Source: Bacteroidota bacterium (GTDB lineage: Bacteria; Bacteroidota; Bacteroidia; NS11-12g; UBA955). Taken from it: a stretch of 40,512 nucleotides of DNA. A program made the translations under genes and the position numbers. Location: contig JAQCBH010000018.1 of assembly GCA_027621365.1 (NCBI GenBank), positions 1 through 40,512 of the forward strand, written 5' to 3'. How positions within the stretch are numbered: the first letter of the stretch is position 1; each line of letters begins with the position of its first letter. Shown one piece after another: positions 25,291-34,160 of this stretch. The notes under the pieces were generated by a model. That model ran no database searches. It was not told the origin of the DNA and saw only the letters and a list, made by a program, of their open reading frames with translations.

Positions 25291-26424
25291 TTAAGGTTGA
25301 AGCACCCAAGCCGAAAGCCCATGAATGCCAGTACTTTGTTCGGCCCAAAAGGCATACAATTGGCCCGGTTGACCGATGAATTCTGATAGTTCAGAACCGC
25401 GGTAAACTTCTCGGCATTGAGCGTCGTAAATCACCCACAAACAGGGGCCTGTGAGCTCGGCATTCCAATGGGTGCCATCGTGCCAAACCCGGGTATTGCT
25501 CTTAACGCTCTCGACGCTTGCATTGGGCAAATTCCAATAGTAATGAGCATAGACGGGGTAATGATCGCTGGTGTTGTTGCCATAACCCGAAATGTACTTA
25601 TCGGCGTAGAGAACCGACGACGAATCTCTCACCCAGAAGGGCTTCAAGGCAGGAGTAGCTGCCTGGTGATCGATCATGTCCGAATAACTCACCGTAGAGC
25701 GTTGACCTGAGACAGACAAGGGATAACTCACCATGGCAAAATTGGTATCGGCCATCCAAGCCGAAAAGGGCGTGGCGTAATTGCTGAATATGCTCTTGTC
25801 CAAATCATCGTTCCAATCACCCAAAACCACTCCCTTAATTGCCCCCTGATCCGCAATGTAGGACTTCATCGCCTCCATGGCACGCTTGCGGCGATCCCAT
25901 GCTGTGGCTTTCGAAGCCGTACTACCCGTGTTGGCTTTCAAGTGAATCACCCAGGCCACCAAGGTGTCGTATTTCCCGTTCAAGGTGCAACCCAGCCCTA
26001 CCTCCAAGGGCAAGCGACCGCTGGCAAATTCGTAGTCGTACACCTGGAGTATGTGCTTGCTCCAAAGCAGGGTGAATTCAGACTTTTTGTACAGCAAAGC
26101 TGTCTTCTGAGATTGGCTCCACGTGCTGATCACCGCTCCATAATCAGGCAACTGTTGCTGCAAATCGGCCCAATAAGCCGCGTTTGAAATTTCGCACAAT
26201 CCCCAGAGGTCCAAATCGGCATTTTTGATCAAAGCCGCGGCATTGTTCAATTGGGTCACCTCTGAACTCGGGCCATTGCTGGCATCGCCGAACCATTCAA
26301 TATTCCAGGAAGCAATGTCCAAACGATCGCCTGAACCAATTTTGGGCACCTGAGCCCACAGACTCGCACTGAACAACAGGCCTAGCGCCATCAGCAGCAG
26401 GCTCTTTCTCACTAATCTCTTCAT
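25291..26424 (-). CDS. Secreted endonuclease/exonuclease/phosphatase-family protein
   Basis: A 377-residue exported protein with a signal peptide (MKRLVRKSLLLMALGLLFSA, cleavage near LWAQ). The EEP fold shows ASWNIEWFG (Asn41), LWGLCEI (metal-binding Glu79), WVIHLKANTG, VVLGDWNDDLD and the terminal SDHYPVYA catalytic Asp-His. DNase, RNase or phosphodiesterase activity is all possible. The last 70 residues lie beyond the EEP core and look like beta strands (CLWVIYDAQCREVYRG, GQLYAFWAEQS), recalling a degenerate T9SS-type tail; this is an inference. The ATG overlaps the nadK stop by one base (TGATG). Confidence 0.83.
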   Translation of the reverse strand: MKRLVRKSLLLMALGLLFSASLWAQVPKIGSGDRLDIASWNIEWFGDASNGPSSEVTQLNNAAALIKNADLDLWGLCEISNAAYWADLQQQLPDYGAVISTWSQSQKTALLYKKSEFTLLWSKHILQVYDYEFASGRLPLEVGLGCTLNGKYDTLVAWVIHLKANTGSTASKATAWDRRKRAMEAMKSYIADQGAIKGVVLGDWNDDLDKSIFSNYATPFSAWMADTNFAMVSYPLSVSGQRSTVSYSDMIDHQAATPALKPFWVRDSSSVLYADKYISGYGNNTSDHYPVYAHYYWNLPNASVESVKSNTRVWHDGTHWNAELTGPCLWVIYDAQCREVYRGSELSEFIGQPGQLYAFWAEQSTGIHGLSAWVLQP

Positions 26425-27299
26425 CAATTTCTACGATCAAATCCCCAATTCAATTTGCTGCGCAGGGTGTCCAAGAACTGAACAGAACTCAAGCGCATCA
26501 ATCGCAAGGGGTGGTCGGCCTTTCGAATGGCCATATGCACGTCTTCGGTGATGCTCTGGCTTCGGGCATCCAATGAGGCCAAATAGGAGGTGGCTCGACC
26601 TTCGATTTCAAACGAAATCACGGCGTTGTCAGGCACAACTACGGGTCTCACATTCAAGTTGTGCGGCGCGATGGGAGTGATGACAAAACTCTCGCTTTTG
26701 GGAAACAGGATGGGACCGCCACAGCTCAGCGAATAGCCCGTTGAACCCGATGGGGTGGAAACAATCAAACCATCGCTCCAATAGCTATTCAAAAACTCTC
26801 CGTTCATGTAGGCGTGCACCACAATCATGCTGGAGGTCTCTTTTTTGTGAATGACGAAATCATTCAGGGCAAAATTGTAATCGAATATCAGCGGATCAGA
26901 GGTCAATTGGAGCATGCTGCGCTCTTCAATGACGTAGTTTCCTTTGTCAATTTCGCTCAAGACATCGTCAATCGCGTCGGTGGTGGCACTGGCCAAAAAT
27001 CCCAATCGACCGGTGTTCAGCGCCAAAACAGGAACGCGGCTATCGCGCACCAAATTCAAGGTATCCAGAATCGTCCCGTCTCCCCCTACACAGATCAAGA
27101 CATCGACATCGCTACCGGGCTGCAAGTAATCAAAAATGTGAAGCTTGAGCTTGGCATCTAGATTCATGTGCACGAAATCCTCCAAAGAGGCACTGCAATA
27201 AATGTCATGCCCGCGTTCCGACAAAGCCGTCACCAAGCGAAGAAATCCTTCTTGGTGGCGAGAGTCTCTCACATTGCGAGCATACACAGCAACTTTCAT
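26424..27299 (-). CDS. nadK: NAD kinase
   Basis: A 291-residue cytoplasmic kinase that makes NADP from NAD and ATP. The signature GGDGTIL starts at 72 (catalytic Asp74), preceded by DVDVLICV. The second conserved stretch is ALNDFVIHK (the NE/D motif), and the glycine-rich stretch is TPSGSTGYSLSCGGPI, which binds nucleotide. Length fits bacterial and Bacteroidota NADKs. The ATG at 27299 gives the family N-terminus MKVAVYAR; a longer open frame to 27374 runs into the previous gene. It lies 10 bases after the Omp85 gene stop and overlaps the next gene by one base. Confidence 0.95.
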   Translation of the reverse strand: MKVAVYARNVRDSRHQEGFLRLVTALSERGHDIYCSASLEDFVHMNLDAKLKLHIFDYLQPGSDVDVLICVGGDGTILDTLNLVRDSRVPVLALNTGRLGFLASATTDAIDDVLSEIDKGNYVIEERSMLQLTSDPLIFDYNFALNDFVIHKKETSSMIVVHAYMNGEFLNSYWSDGLIVSTPSGSTGYSLSCGGPILFPKSESFVITPIAPHNLNVRPVVVPDNAVISFEIEGRATSYLASLDARSQSITEDVHMAIRKADHPLRLMRLSSVQFLDTLRSKLNWGFDRRN

Positions 27300-27309
27300 G
27301 ACTTTTGAA

Positions 27310-28668
27310 TCAAATGGCGTGTCTAAAGACCAAACGACTGACCCATTCCCCGCGGGCATTTCGGCTGAAATCAACCCGCAGCAAGGCGTCGTAATACAAG
27401 AGCAAATCTACGCCCAATCCAACAGAATGCAGCAAATTTTCACCCAAGGGGTTCGTAGCCAAGCCGATGGGATTCAGAATTTTACCGGCATCTGTATAAA
27501 GATTGAGCCAGGCTTGCAGCGGCATTTGGCGGTAAGTACCCAATGCTTTGAATGGCCATTGAATTGCCTGGGGCAAACCCAAACGGTACCGGTAGGCCAA
27601 CTTGGCTAATGCCAGGCCTTGCCCATCAAACATGTAATTCTCATACCCCCTGACATAATCGCCTTGAAAGAAGGCCTGGTTTTGCAGCACATAGGTAAGC
27701 TCACCCATTCGGTATCGAACAAAGGCCAAAGCCGCTAAGCCCGAATGATCCGTTAGGGGCACAAATACCCGGTAGCGGGACTCCAACTCGGGTGTGATAC
27801 GATGCACCTCCCCACTCCATTGGCCATAAACGGCCAGCGAGGTTTTCCACTCTGAACCTTGGGTAGGGTAATGCAGCTGGTTGCGGTAGTCCCGAACCCA
27901 GATCAAGCCCAGTCGCTGCTGGTACTGGCGTGCAGAACCTAACGTATAGTTGGGGTTCAACTTCAAAATGTTCGAGTCTACTTCCATCCACTGCCCGGTG
28001 CTTTGAATGCGAATGTCTTTGTGGTAATTCAACCGATAGCGAAACTCCCCACCCAACTGGGTGCTTTGCTTCATTTGAACATGCGCGTCGGGGTAAAATC
28101 GAACCTGGTTGTTTTGGCTCATGAACCATAGATTGCTGCTCTGCACATGCTCAGCCTGGACGCTCCATTGGTAATCCCGTTCAGCGTGGGTGTAAGGCCT
28201 TCGAAAAGCCAAGCCCGCCGCTCGATTGAATCCACCTACGGCGGTCAAACGCAGATCGCGGTTCAATCCCCCCATGTTGTTCAAGTGAAACTCCGCCCCG
28301 CCAAATAATCGCGTGAGTTCATAACCCGACTGGGCCCAGTTCATCAAGCTCCCATCGCCGTATCCCGCTATGGGCTTGGCCCAGGCATACCAGCGTTCCT
28401 TCACCCTGATTCGCAAGATAGAACCCTCTACCGCCAAGGCTACTTCGGTAAACAAGTGAGTGCTTTGCAAACGACCCTCAAACCGAGCCAACAGAGAATC
28501 TGTAACCACCAAGCACTCACCCGGTTTCCAGTTCAACTCTCTATAAAAAATGCGAGTAGAGGTTTGGTAATTGCCTTCAATGCTAAGCGAATCAACCCCA
28601 GAGCAGACCGTTTGGGCCTGACTCCACAAGGGCCAACAAAGCAATATTAGCAGGGCTCGTATACGCAC
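27310..28668 (-). CDS. Omp85 (BamA/TamA)-family outer-membrane protein with a single POTRA domain
   Basis: A 452-residue protein with a signal peptide (MRIRALLILLCWPLWSQAQ). Residues 26-94 form one POTRA-like domain: VDSLSIEGNYQTSTRIFYRE, then LQSTHLFTEVALAVEG and LRIRVKERWY. The remainder reads as a 16-strand-type beta barrel with alternating aromatics. GDYVRGYENYMFDGQGLALA matches the RGY (VRGF-like) loop-6 region of Omp85 proteins. BamA has five POTRAs and is about 800 residues, so this is not BamA. A small Omp85 translocon or lipid-related role is possible. Its start overlaps the folA 3' end by 22 bases. Confidence 0.75.
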   Translation of the reverse strand: MRIRALLILLCWPLWSQAQTVCSGVDSLSIEGNYQTSTRIFYRELNWKPGECLVVTDSLLARFEGRLQSTHLFTEVALAVEGSILRIRVKERWYAWAKPIAGYGDGSLMNWAQSGYELTRLFGGAEFHLNNMGGLNRDLRLTAVGGFNRAAGLAFRRPYTHAERDYQWSVQAEHVQSSNLWFMSQNNQVRFYPDAHVQMKQSTQLGGEFRYRLNYHKDIRIQSTGQWMEVDSNILKLNPNYTLGSARQYQQRLGLIWVRDYRNQLHYPTQGSEWKTSLAVYGQWSGEVHRITPELESRYRVFVPLTDHSGLAALAFVRYRMGELTYVLQNQAFFQGDYVRGYENYMFDGQGLALAKLAYRYRLGLPQAIQWPFKALGTYRQMPLQAWLNLYTDAGKILNPIGLATNPLGENLLHSVGLGVDLLLYYDALLRVDFSRNARGEWVSRLVFRHAI

Positions 28669-29144
28669 AAGTCAAAAGAAAAGGCATGTCGCTCATCTAC
28701 GGCATGAGGCTCACGACTGACGCAGGTCCACTTCGAAGCGGGCATTTCGGGAAAATGAGCATCGGCTTCTGGGAATTCGGCATGTACCTCCGTCAAGTAC
28801 ACCGCGTCTGCCTGATTCAAGGCTTGGGCATAGATGTCGGCTCCCCCGATGACCATCAATTCGGCTTCTCCTTCGACGGCTTGGAAGACAGCTTCCCAGT
28901 TGGGCATGGCCTCAAATCCATCGGGCAAAGGCTCCTCTCGGCGCGTCAAGACCAAGTTTCGTCGGTTTTTCAATGGCCGGCCCAAACTCTCCATGGTTTT
29001 GCGGCCCATGACAATGCTCTTTCCCTTTGTGTGCTTGATAAACCACTGAAAATCATCGGGCAAGTGCCACAACAAGGCATTGCCAGCGCCTATTTCGCGG
29101 TTCAAACCATAGGCGGCGATGAGGGAAATTTTCAGCTCAGCCAT
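28647..29144 (-). CDS. folA: Dihydrofolate reductase
   Basis: A 165-residue cytoplasmic NADPH-dependent enzyme that makes tetrahydrofolate and is the target of trimethoprim. The start ISLIAAYGLNREIGAGNALL is typical, followed by WHLPDDFQWF with the catalytic acid Asp31. VMGRKTMESLGRPL binds the cofactor, as does MVIGGADIYAQAL. Length is normal (about 160-170). It heads the reverse run to Omp85, nadK, the EEP gene and GH13. The ATG lies 4 bases after a perfect -7 box. thyA, often beside folA, is not in the window. Confidence 0.95.
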   Translation of the reverse strand: MAELKISLIAAYGLNREIGAGNALLWHLPDDFQWFIKHTKGKSIVMGRKTMESLGRPLKNRRNLVLTRREEPLPDGFEAMPNWEAVFQAVEGEAELMVIGGADIYAQALNQADAVYLTEVHAEFPEADAHFPEMPASKWTCVSREPHAVDERHAFSFDLCVYEPC

Positions 29145-29148
29145 GCTT

Positions 29149-29156
29149 CAAAGATA
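29149..29156 (-). promoter_or_regulatory. -7 box TATCTTTG before folA
   Basis: A perfect TAnnTTTG on the reverse strand ends 4 bases before the folA ATG. The same octamer, on the other strand, precedes divergent der 100 bases away. Confidence 0.62.
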
Positions 29157-29256
29157 AGCTCTCAAGGCTTGGCAGAGCACACCAACGAACCGAGTATCAG
29201 ACCGCTGTACAGCAGGAGCCTCATCGGCTTCAGCAGTGAAAGCGCTAAAGGGGTTG

Positions 29257-29264
29257 TATCTTTG
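29257..29264 (+). promoter_or_regulatory. -7 box TATCTTTG before der
   Basis: A perfect TAnnTTTG ends 6 bases before the ATG at 29271. It rules out the longer open frame that runs back through the folA antisense region. Confidence 0.62.
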
Positions 29265-29270
29265 CGCCTT

Positions 29271-30587
29271 ATGAGCCGTTTAGTCGCTATCGTGGGCCGC
29301 CCCAACGTGGGAAAAAGTACCCTTTTCAACCGCATCACCGGTCATCGCCATGCCATTGTCGATGACATGAGCGGCGTTACCCGCGACCGCCATTACGGAA
29401 CCGGCGACTGGAATGGAGTGGAATTCACCGTCGTTGACACGGGCGGGTTTGTTCCCGACAGCGAAGACACCTTCGAAGCCGCCATTCGCGATCAGGTGCA
29501 CATCGCCATTGAAGAAGCCGCTGTGCTGCTCTTCATCGTGGATGCGCAAAGCGACGTTCACCCCCTAGATAACGAGTTCGCCGAGGTGCTCCGCAAAAGC
29601 AAAAAACCCGTGATTTTGGTGGTCAACAAGGTCGACAACGACCGTTTGAGCTTGGATGCGGTGGCCTTTTATGCCTTGGGTTATCCCGAATACTTTGAAA
29701 TTTCTTCTGCCAGCGGATCCGGCACCGGTGAATTGATGGACGAGGTGGTCAAACACCTCAAAGAATTGCCCGAAGACACCGAGCGCATGCAGGAAGAAAA
29801 CATTCCCCGCATCTCGATCGTAGGCCGCCCCAACGTAGGCAAAAGCAGCTTGATCAACGCTTTGTTGGGCATTGACCGCAACATTGTCACCGACATCGCT
29901 GGCACTACCCGCGACAGCATCGATACCCGATACAAGGCCTTTGGCCAAGACATGATCTTGGTCGACACCGCCGGTATTCGAAAGAAAAGCAAAGTTCACG
30001 AGAACATTGAATTCTATTCGGTGATGCGCTCCTTGCGCGCCTTGGAATATTCGGACGTTGTCGTGCTGATCATTGACGCCACCCAAGGAATGGAAGCCCA
30101 GGACTTGAACCTGTTCTGGTTGGCCCACCGCCAAGGCAAAGGCATTGTCATCTTGGTCAACAAATGGGATTTGGTGGAGAAAGAAACCAACACCCACTTG
30201 GACTTCGTGGCCCAAATTCACGAGAAAACCGCTCCCTTTGTCGATGTACCCATTCTCTTCATTTCGGCCCTTACCAAGCAGCGCATTTTCCAGGCTACGG
30301 AGACCATCATGCAGGTGTACAACAACCTGACCATCAAGATTCCAACCCGCAAGATCAACGACTACTTGCTGCCCATCATCGAGAATACGCCTCCACCGAG
30401 CCGCAAGGGAAAGTTTGTCAAGATCAAGTTCATCAGCCAACTGCCCACCAAGCGTATTGCGTTTGCCATGTTCTGTAACTTGCCCCAATATGTGGCCGAG
30501 AGCTATACCCGTTTCTTGGAAAACAAGTTGCGCGAGGAGTTCCCCTTGAGCGGAATTCCCATCTCCATTTTCTACCGCAAAAAATAA
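29271..30587 (+). CDS. der: Ribosome-assembly GTPase Der (EngA)
   Basis: A 438-residue protein with two tandem GTPase domains and a C-terminal KH-like domain, needed for 50S subunit maturation. The first G domain has GRPNVGKS (9-16), DTGG and NKVD (119-122); the second has GRPNVGKS (185-192), DTAG and NKWD (296-299). The KH-like part includes PTRKINDYL, PPSRKGKFVKIKFISQLPTK and the ending PISIFYRKK. The length is typical. It is followed after 4 bases by rlmN, so both transcripts support ribosome biogenesis. Confidence 0.97.
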   Translation: MSRLVAIVGRPNVGKSTLFNRITGHRHAIVDDMSGVTRDRHYGTGDWNGVEFTVVDTGGFVPDSEDTFEAAIRDQVHIAIEEAAVLLFIVDAQSDVHPLDNEFAEVLRKSKKPVILVVNKVDNDRLSLDAVAFYALGYPEYFEISSASGSGTGELMDEVVKHLKELPEDTERMQEENIPRISIVGRPNVGKSSLINALLGIDRNIVTDIAGTTRDSIDTRYKAFGQDMILVDTAGIRKKSKVHENIEFYSVMRSLRALEYSDVVVLIIDATQGMEAQDLNLFWLAHRQGKGIVILVNKWDLVEKETNTHLDFVAQIHEKTAPFVDVPILFISALTKQRIFQATETIMQVYNNLTIKIPTRKINDYLLPIIENTPPPSRKGKFVKIKFISQLPTKRIAFAMFCNLPQYVAESYTRFLENKLREEFPLSGIPISIFYRKK

Positions 30588-30591
30588 ACCG

Positions 30592-31617
30592 GTGAAAGAC
30601 CTTCGCAGTTTGGATTTACCCGAATTGACCCAGGCCCTTAAGGACCTCGGCCAACCCGGATTCCGTGCCAAACAAATTTGGAAATGGCTGTGGCAAAAAG
30701 GGGCCCGCTCCTGGGAGGAAATGACCGATTTGCCCAAAGACCTTCGGGCTACTTTGGAATCCGAATTCCATTTTCAGCCCACCCGTATTCACGCTGCTCA
30801 GCGCTCGTCAGACGGAACCATCAAGGTGGCCTTTGAACTGCACGACGGCTTCAAAATCGAAGGGGTATTGATTCCCACTTCCAAGCGCACGACCGCCTGC
30901 ATTTCCTCCCAAGTGGGCTGCTCCTTGGACTGCCGTTTTTGTGCCACCGGCTACTTGAAGCGCGACCGCAACGTGACCGCCGCCGAGATTTACGACCAGG
31001 TTCACCTGATCAACCAACTGGCCTTGGAGAATTACGGCAAAAAGCTGGACAATATAGTATACATGGGCATGGGCGAACCCCTACTCAACTACAACGAAGT
31101 CTTACGCTCGGTTTCATTGATCACCTCGCCCGATGCCTTGGGCATGAGCCCTCAGCGATTGACCATATCGACGGCCGGCATCGCCAAGATGATAAAAAAA
31201 CTCGCTGACGACGGTGTTCGCACCCACTTGGCCCTATCCCTGCACAACGCCGACGATGCCAAGCGCTCGGAAATCATGCCCATTAACCAAAGCAACAACT
31301 TGGACCTGTTGGCTGAGGCCTTGGGCTATTGGGCCGAAAAAACCGGTGAACGCCCAACCTTGGAATATACGGTCATTGAAGGAGTCAACGATTCGATCGA
31401 AGACGAAGCCAACCTGGCTCGATTCGCTCGCCGTTTCCCCTCCAAAATCAACTTGATTGAATACAACCCCATTTCCCTCGCCGACTACAAGCCCACCTCC
31501 CGTCTCATGGATTTCGCCCTGGGCTTGGAATCCCAAAAGCTCATCGTCAACGTACGTCGCAGCCGCGGCAAAGACATTGACGCCGCCTGCGGTCAGTTGG
31601 CGGGTAAGTTGCAGTAA
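30592..31617 (+). CDS. rlmN: 23S rRNA/tRNA (adenine-C2)-methyltransferase RlmN
   Basis: A 341-residue radical-SAM enzyme that methylates A2503 of 23S rRNA and A37 of some tRNAs. The [4Fe-4S] cluster motif is VGCSLDCRFCATG (Cys110, Cys114, Cys117). Cys103 in TACISSQ and Cys333 in DIDAACGQL correspond to the conserved pair that includes the methyl-carrying cysteine. GMGEPLLNYNEV is the SAM-binding GxGEP motif. GTG is the start, 4 bases after the der stop, with no Shine-Dalgarno. The 134 bases between its stop and the convergent uxs gene show no convincing terminator. Confidence 0.96.
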   Translation: MKDLRSLDLPELTQALKDLGQPGFRAKQIWKWLWQKGARSWEEMTDLPKDLRATLESEFHFQPTRIHAAQRSSDGTIKVAFELHDGFKIEGVLIPTSKRTTACISSQVGCSLDCRFCATGYLKRDRNVTAAEIYDQVHLINQLALENYGKKLDNIVYMGMGEPLLNYNEVLRSVSLITSPDALGMSPQRLTISTAGIAKMIKKLADDGVRTHLALSLHNADDAKRSEIMPINQSNNLDLLAEALGYWAEKTGERPTLEYTVIEGVNDSIEDEANLARFARRFPSKINLIEYNPISLADYKPTSRLMDFALGLESQKLIVNVRRSRGKDIDAACGQLAGKLQ

Positions 31618-31751
31618 TTAAGGAGTGCTTAAAGTTGGTTGGCATCAGAACTTGGGTCCAACTCAAAGGCAAGTTTTACAACCAGCAGCCCTCTTCAAAG
31701 CAAGAATTGTCAAAAGGTAGGCAGCTAGGATTTTCTCGCTGCGCTTCGCAT

Positions 31752-32738
31752 TTACCCGTTAAAAGCGCGGTGATGCGCCTCTTCGTACAAGCGCTCTTTG
31801 GGAAGCGATTTGAAGTAATCCCAAGTGATTTTCAAGCCTTCGCTGCGCTCCACTTTGGGCTCCCAGCCCAACACGGCCTGGGCCTTGCTAATATTCGGTT
31901 GGCGCTGTTTTGGGTCATCGGTCGGCAGGGGCTTGTAGATGACCTTTTGATCGGTTCCGGTCAGTTTGATGATCTCTTCGGCGAATTGCCCAATGGTGAT
32001 TTCACCGGGGTTGCCAATGTTGACTGGATCGACACAATCGCTCAGCAAAAGACGGTAAATGCCCTCGACCAAATCGGCCACGTAGCAAAAACTGCGGGTT
32101 TGGCTGCCATCACCGAATACGGTTAGGTCTTCGCCACGCAGAGCCTGACCCATGAATGCAGGCAGTACACGACCGTCGTTCAGGCGCATGCGAGGCCCAT
32201 AAGTATTGAAAATGCGCACAATGCGCGTCTCCAAACCATGATAGGTATGATAGGCCATGGTCATGGCCTCCTGGAAGCGCTTCGCCTCGTCGTACACCCC
32301 TCTAGGGCCGACGGGGTTCACATTGCCCCAATAGTCTTCTGTCTGCGGATGCACGGTCGGATCGCCGTACACCTCACTGGTGGAGGCCACCAAGATGCGG
32401 GCCTTTTTGGCCATGGCCAATCCCAGCAAATTGTGCGTACCCAAGGAACCCACCTTCAAGGTTTGAATGGGGATCTTCAAATAGTCGATGGGGCTAGCGG
32501 GAGAAGCAAAGTGCAAAATGTACTTGAGCTCACCCGATACGTGCACAAACTTGCTCACATCGTGGTTGTGAAACTCAAAATGCTCGGAAGGAAACAGGTG
32601 CTCGATGTTGCGCAAATCGCCGGTAATCAAGTTGTCCATGCCAATGACATGGTAACCTTCGGCCAGCATTCGATCGCAAAGGTGGGACCCTAAAAATCCA
32701 GCCGCTCCGGTAACTAAAACTCGCTCTCGTTTTGCCAT
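31752..32738 (-). CDS. UDP-glucuronate decarboxylase (UDP-xylose synthase), SDR family
   Basis: A 328-residue extended short-chain dehydrogenase. NAD-binding GAAGFLGSH starts at 11. The UXS signature is HFASPASP (77-84 region), followed by STSEVYGDP and the catalytic Tyr149-x3-Lys153 in YDEAK. The enzyme oxidises and decarboxylates UDP-glucuronate to UDP-xylose. It starts directly after the ugd stop (TAA then ATG, no gap), and ugd makes its substrate, which strongly supports the assignment. There is no N-terminal membrane helix as in animal UXS. A UDP-4-keto-pentose by-product could feed an aminotransferase; this is speculative. Confidence 0.92.
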   Translation of the reverse strand: MAKRERVLVTGAAGFLGSHLCDRMLAEGYHVIGMDNLITGDLRNIEHLFPSEHFEFHNHDVSKFVHVSGELKYILHFASPASPIDYLKIPIQTLKVGSLGTHNLLGLAMAKKARILVASTSEVYGDPTVHPQTEDYWGNVNPVGPRGVYDEAKRFQEAMTMAYHTYHGLETRIVRIFNTYGPRMRLNDGRVLPAFMGQALRGEDLTVFGDGSQTRSFCYVADLVEGIYRLLLSDCVDPVNIGNPGEITIGQFAEEIIKLTGTDQKVIYKPLPTDDPKQRQPNISKAQAVLGWEPKVERSEGLKITWDYFKSLPKERLYEEAHHRAFNG

Positions 32739-34046
32739 TTATTTGATATCGCTTCGGCCTATACTGTAATACACAAAGCCGTGCTTGGCCGCTGTATCCA
32801 ATTCGTATAAGTTGCGCCCGTCGAAGATAACCTTTTCAGAAAGACTGGCAGCGATGCGATCAAATTGAGGCGTGCGGAACTCGGGCCATTCGGTGGCAAT
32901 CACCAAAAAATCAGCTCCTTCCAAGGCCTCATAAGCACCTTCACTGAAGCTCACATTGTCACCTACTAACTCTTTGACATTGGCCATGGCCTCAGGATCA
33001 TAAGCCTGAATCTTGGCCCCTCGAGCCATCAAGGCGTCGATCATTTCCAGAGCTGGAGCCTCACGAATGTCATCGGTATTGGGCTTAAACGCCAATCCCC
33101 AAAGAGCCACCGTTTTGCCGCTGATGCTGCCAAAGTGCTTGTCAATTTTGGGGAGCAAGGCCTGCTTTTGACTGGCATTGACCTCTTCAACGGCTTGCAA
33201 GATTTTAAAATCATATCCCACTTCTGAAGCCGAATGCACCAAGGCTTTCACGTCTTTGGGGAAGCAAGACCCGCCGTAACCGATGCCGGGGAACAAGAAG
33301 CGCTTTCCAATTCGGTCGTCGCTGCCCACACCCTTGCGTACCATGTCTACATCGGCACCCAAGAGTTCGCACAGGCGAGCTACCTCGTTCATGAAAGAGA
33401 TCTTGGTAGCCAAGAAGGAGTTGGCGGCGTATTTGGTCAATTCAGCACTGCGGGTATCCATGTGCATGACCGGGTTGCCCTGGCGCACATAGGGTGCATA
33501 CAGTTCGTCCATCAAATCAAAGGCGCGCTGGCTTTCGGCTCCAATCACTACGCGATCGGGCTTCATGAAGTCATCAACAGCTACACCTTCTCTCAAAAAC
33601 TCGGGATTGGACACCACGTCAAATTCTCCCTTGTAATTGGCCGCAATGGCGGCTTTGACCTTGTCGGCCGTACCTACGGGTACCGTGCTTTTGTCCACGA
33701 CAACCTTGTAGTCAGTCATGATCTTGCCCAAGTGATCGGCTACGCCCAATACATAACGCAAATCAGCCGAACCGTCTTCGCCCGGAGGGGTGGGCAACGC
33801 CAAGAAAATGATTTGCGCTTCAGCGATGGCCTCATCCAAATTCGTAGTGAATTGCAAACGACCCTCTTTGAGGTTGCGCTTGAACAGCACTTCCAAACCG
33901 GGCTCGTAAATGGTGATTTGACCGGCGCGGAGCTTGTCTACCTTGCGCTGATCAATGTCAACACAATAAACCTCATTGCCGGTTTCAGCAAAGCAAGTAC
34001 CACTTACCAAACCGACATAACCCGTTCCTACTACTGCAATTTTCAT
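32739..34046 (-). CDS. ugd: UDP-glucose 6-dehydrogenase
   Basis: A 435-residue cytoplasmic enzyme that oxidises UDP-glucose to UDP-glucuronate with two NAD. The N-terminal Rossmann motif is VVGTGYVGLVSG. The catalytic cysteine is Cys261 in GYGGSCFPKD. Other family blocks are IYEPGLE, DKSTVPVGTAD, SNPEFLREG and the C-terminal WGLAFKPNTDDIREAPAL. It is coupled to uxs without a gap. A GACCTTTG box lies 19 bases upstream of the ATG. Product UDP-GlcA would serve polysaccharide or glycan synthesis. Confidence 0.96.
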   Translation of the reverse strand: MKIAVVGTGYVGLVSGTCFAETGNEVYCVDIDQRKVDKLRAGQITIYEPGLEVLFKRNLKEGRLQFTTNLDEAIAEAQIIFLALPTPPGEDGSADLRYVLGVADHLGKIMTDYKVVVDKSTVPVGTADKVKAAIAANYKGEFDVVSNPEFLREGVAVDDFMKPDRVVIGAESQRAFDLMDELYAPYVRQGNPVMHMDTRSAELTKYAANSFLATKISFMNEVARLCELLGADVDMVRKGVGSDDRIGKRFLFPGIGYGGSCFPKDVKALVHSASEVGYDFKILQAVEEVNASQKQALLPKIDKHFGSISGKTVALWGLAFKPNTDDIREAPALEMIDALMARGAKIQAYDPEAMANVKELVGDNVSFSEGAYEALEGADFLVIATEWPEFRTPQFDRIAASLSEKVIFDGRNLYELDTAAKHGFVYYSIGRSDIK

Positions 34047-34065
34047 AATGGGGAATTAACCGCTG

Positions 34066-34073
34066 CAAAGGTC
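34066..34073 (-). promoter_or_regulatory. -7-like box GACCTTTG upstream of ugd
   Basis: GACCTTTG on the reverse strand is one base from TAnnTTTG and ends 19 bases before the ugd ATG, giving a short leader. No clear -33 element is seen. Confidence 0.35.
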
Positions 34074-34138
34074 GGTCATTTTTGCCGCTTTCCCTTGGCG
34101 CGATTTGCAACAGAACCCTGCCTTTAGCGAGCTAAGTT

Positions 34139-34156
34139 GCAAATACTGCAAATACT
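34139..34156. repeat. Tandem 9-base repeat GCAAATACT x2
   Basis: Two perfect adjacent copies of GCAAATACT lie just after the stop of the degT-like gene, in the gap before ugd. Only two copies exist, so function is doubtful. Confidence 0.55.
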
Positions 34157-34160
34157 GAGA

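Noticed and set aside
28686..29270. Long open frame upstream of der, running through the folA antisense strand
   Set aside because: The product before 29271 matches no family, lies opposite folA, and the canonical Der start sits 6 bases after a perfect -7 box.
29565..30737. 390-codon reverse open frame over der
   Set aside because: It is fully antisense to an unambiguous Der GTPase and shows no family features; codon bias explains the lack of stops.
31618..31751. Possible small RNA or terminator between rlmN and uxs
   Set aside because: No stable hairpin with a T-run and no -7 box found; only weak imperfect repeats.
34139..34156. CRISPR-like or integration-site repeat (GCAAATACT x2)
   Set aside because: Only two adjacent copies, no spacers, no integrase and no tRNA gene nearby.
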